The translations under genes were made by a program, and so were the position numbers. From positions 1-6,405 of the forward strand of contig CAKZJN010000177.1 of the NCBI GenBank assembly GCA_936943465.1: a stretch of DNA of 6,405 nucleotides, given 5' to 3'. This DNA is from an uncultured Rhodoferax sp. (GTDB lineage: Bacteria > Pseudomonadota > Gammaproteobacteria > Burkholderiales > Burkholderiaceae_C). Shown here piece by piece: positions 5,370-6,405 of this stretch; positions within the stretch are counted from its first letter, which is position 1; each line of letters opens with the position of its first letter. The notes under the pieces were generated by a model that saw only the letters and a list, made by a program, of their open reading frames with translations, did no database searches and had not been told where the DNA came from.

Positions 5370-5428
5370 GTTATGCTGCGGGCTGTGTTGATCGCTAGAT
5401 GGGGCGACGACCGGCCAACACACATAAC
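5370..5428 (+). promoter_or_regulatory. Compound inverted repeat in the patatin gene leader
   Basis: GTTATG (5370-5375) pairs with CATAAC (5423-5428). Inside it TGTGTTG (5384-5390) pairs with CAACACA (5416-5422). On the right the arms abut; on the left an 8-base bulge separates them. The 25-base loop can form a further small stem, TCGC (5392-5395) with GCGA (5404-5407). Thirteen pairs thus end at 5428, and the Shine-Dalgarno begins at 5429. Such a fold could control translation initiation or be a DNA operator. I recognise no known riboswitch in it. Confidence 0.45.
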
Positions 5429-5433
5429 AGGAG
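5429..5433 (+). promoter_or_regulatory. Ribosome binding site of the patatin gene
   Basis: AGGAG stands seven bases before the ATG at 5441, a near-ideal site that fixes the start of the phospholipase gene. It begins directly after the right arm of the leader inverted repeat. Confidence 0.8.
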
Positions 5434-5440
5434 ACCAGGG

Positions 5441-6405
5441 ATGGCAACGCGCAAGCAGACCCCCGCGATTGGCAAAGGTGCTAAGGATCCCAGCCAGCCC
5501 AAACCCATCAGCCTCGCGCTGCAAGGCGGTGGCTCCCACGGCGCATTTGCCTGGGGCGTGATCGACAAATTGCTGGAGGACGGGCGGCTCGATATTGAGG
5601 CGATCTCAGGCACCAGTGCGGGCTCCTTGAACGCGGTGGCGCTGGCCGCCGGTGCGGTTAACGGGCCGGAGGCGGCGCGCCAGAATCTGCATGACCTGTG
5701 GAAGGCGGTGTCTGAGTCGGGCGAACGCTTCAACCCATTGGGGCATATCCCATGGGATTCCAACCACCCGTTTGCGGACTGGATGGCCTCGGTTGCCACC
5801 ATGTGGTTTCGCACGGTCACCCACATGTTCTCGCCTTACCAGTTGATGCCCGAGCAATTCAATCCGCTCAAAGATGTGCTGGTAGATAAGGTCGACTTCG
5901 CACGGATGCACGCGGCGTCCAAAGTTAAGTTGTTTCTGGCCGCCACCAATGTGCGCAGCGGCAAGGTGAAGGTGTTTGGCATCAACGAAAAAATCACGCC
6001 CGACATGGTCATGGCATCGGCTTGTCTGCCGCAGTTGTTTCGCGCGGTGGAGGTGAATGGTGAACATTACTGGGATGGCGGTTTCATGGGCAACCCGGTG
6101 CTGTACCCGCTGTTCTATTACACCGAGACGGCCGACGTGCTGATCGTCCACATCACCCCCATCGAGCGGCCGGGGCCGCCAACATCGGCCGACGACATCT
6201 TGAACCGGGTGAATGAAATCACCTTTAACTCCTCGCTGGTCAAGGAGTTGCGAGCGGTGCACTTTGTGCAGAAGATGATGGACGAAGGCTGGATCAAGGA
6301 AGAATTCCTGGACCGGCTCAAATATGTGCTGATGCATTCCCTGCGCGCCGATATTGCTTTGGCCGACCTGCCAGTGAACAGCAAGTTCACCAGCGACTGG
6401 AGTTT
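5441..6405 (+). CDS. Patatin-like phospholipase with DUF3734 C-terminus (3' end outside window)
   Basis: A predicted serine lipid acyl hydrolase of the bacterial patatin family. The frame stays open to the window end: 321 whole codons are present. The oxyanion loop is GGGSHGAF (29-36), the nucleophile elbow GTSAG (57-61) with catalytic Ser59, and the second dyad residue Asp212 in DGG (212-214). All three patatin elements are intact, so the enzyme should be active. A basic, polar N-terminus (MATRKQTPAIGKGAKDP) precedes the domain, with no clear signal peptide, suggesting a cytoplasmic or peripheral membrane location. From about residue 250 (SADDILNRVNEITFNSSLVK) the sequence matches my memory of the DUF3734 region attached to a patatin subgroup of roughly 350-400 residues, so probably 30-80 residues are missing. 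The native substrate is unknown; phospholipid or another acyl ester is assumed from the family. A strong Shine-Dalgarno (5429-5433) supports the start. Confidence 0.93.
   Translation, partial: MATRKQTPAIGKGAKDPSQPKPISLALQGGGSHGAFAWGVIDKLLEDGRLDIEAISGTSAGSLNAVALAAGAVNGPEAARQNLHDLWKAVSESGERFNPLGHIPWDSNHPFADWMASVATMWFRTVTHMFSPYQLMPEQFNPLKDVLVDKVDFARMHAASKVKLFLAATNVRSGKVKVFGINEKITPDMVMASACLPQLFRAVEVNGEHYWDGGFMGNPVLYPLFYYTETADVLIVHITPIERPGPPTSADDILNRVNEITFNSSLVKELRAVHFVQKMMDEGWIKEEFLDRLKYVLMHSLRADIALADLPVNSKFTSDWS

Noticed and set aside
5606..6337. Long antisense open frame (243 codons) opposite the patatin gene
   Set aside because: It is a mirror of the patatin coding strand: His/Arg/Gln-rich, with no recognisable domain, while the plus strand has complete catalytic motifs and a strong ribosome site.

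Overview
The window looks like chromosomal DNA of a betaproteobacterium, probably Burkholderiales and perhaps Comamonadaceae. This is inferred from the moderately GC-rich coding style and from remembered resemblance of the DUF2277, zf-TFIIB, small membrane and DUF3734-patatin proteins to that group; no search was run. There is no rRNA, tRNA, CRISPR array, insertion sequence or phage gene in it.

Layout. (1) Positions 1-279, plus strand, hold the C-terminal part of a DUF2277 protein whose start lies just outside the window. (2) Positions 280-397 separate it from a convergent gene and contain terminator-like and inverted-repeat sequence. (3) A minus-strand block at 3528-398 reads, in transcription order, zf-TFIIB zinc-ribbon protein (3528-3232), 54-residue single-span membrane protein (3178-3014), then a leader of about 110 bp with iterated 10-bp repeats and small hairpins, and a large P-type cation ATPase (2902-398). 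(4) A 92-bp divergent spacer leads to a plus-strand block: a ZIP-family metal transporter (3621-4340), a possible 40-codon ORF that overlaps its stop by ATGA (4337-4459), a TVP38/TMEM64 (VTT/DedA-like) membrane protein (about 4556-5308), and a patatin-like phospholipase with a DUF3734 C-terminus (5441 to beyond the window end).

How the genes may work together. The centre resembles a small metal or cation homeostasis locus: a P-type ATPase and a ZIP-family carrier, divergently arranged, with a Cys4 zinc-ribbon protein and a small membrane protein beside the ATPase. The VTT and patatin genes both concern membranes and lipids and may simply be neighbours. The transported ion is not readable from the sequence: both transporters carry non-classical residues at the ion-site motifs.

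The most notable unexplained features are the 10-bp-phased CAATCAAGT repeats upstream of the ATPase, with a further copy beside its start codon; a compound inverted repeat that ends exactly at the Shine-Dalgarno of the patatin gene; and the ATGA-overlapping mini-ORF after the ZIP gene. None is proof of a new system. Each can be tested by comparing the same locus in related genomes.
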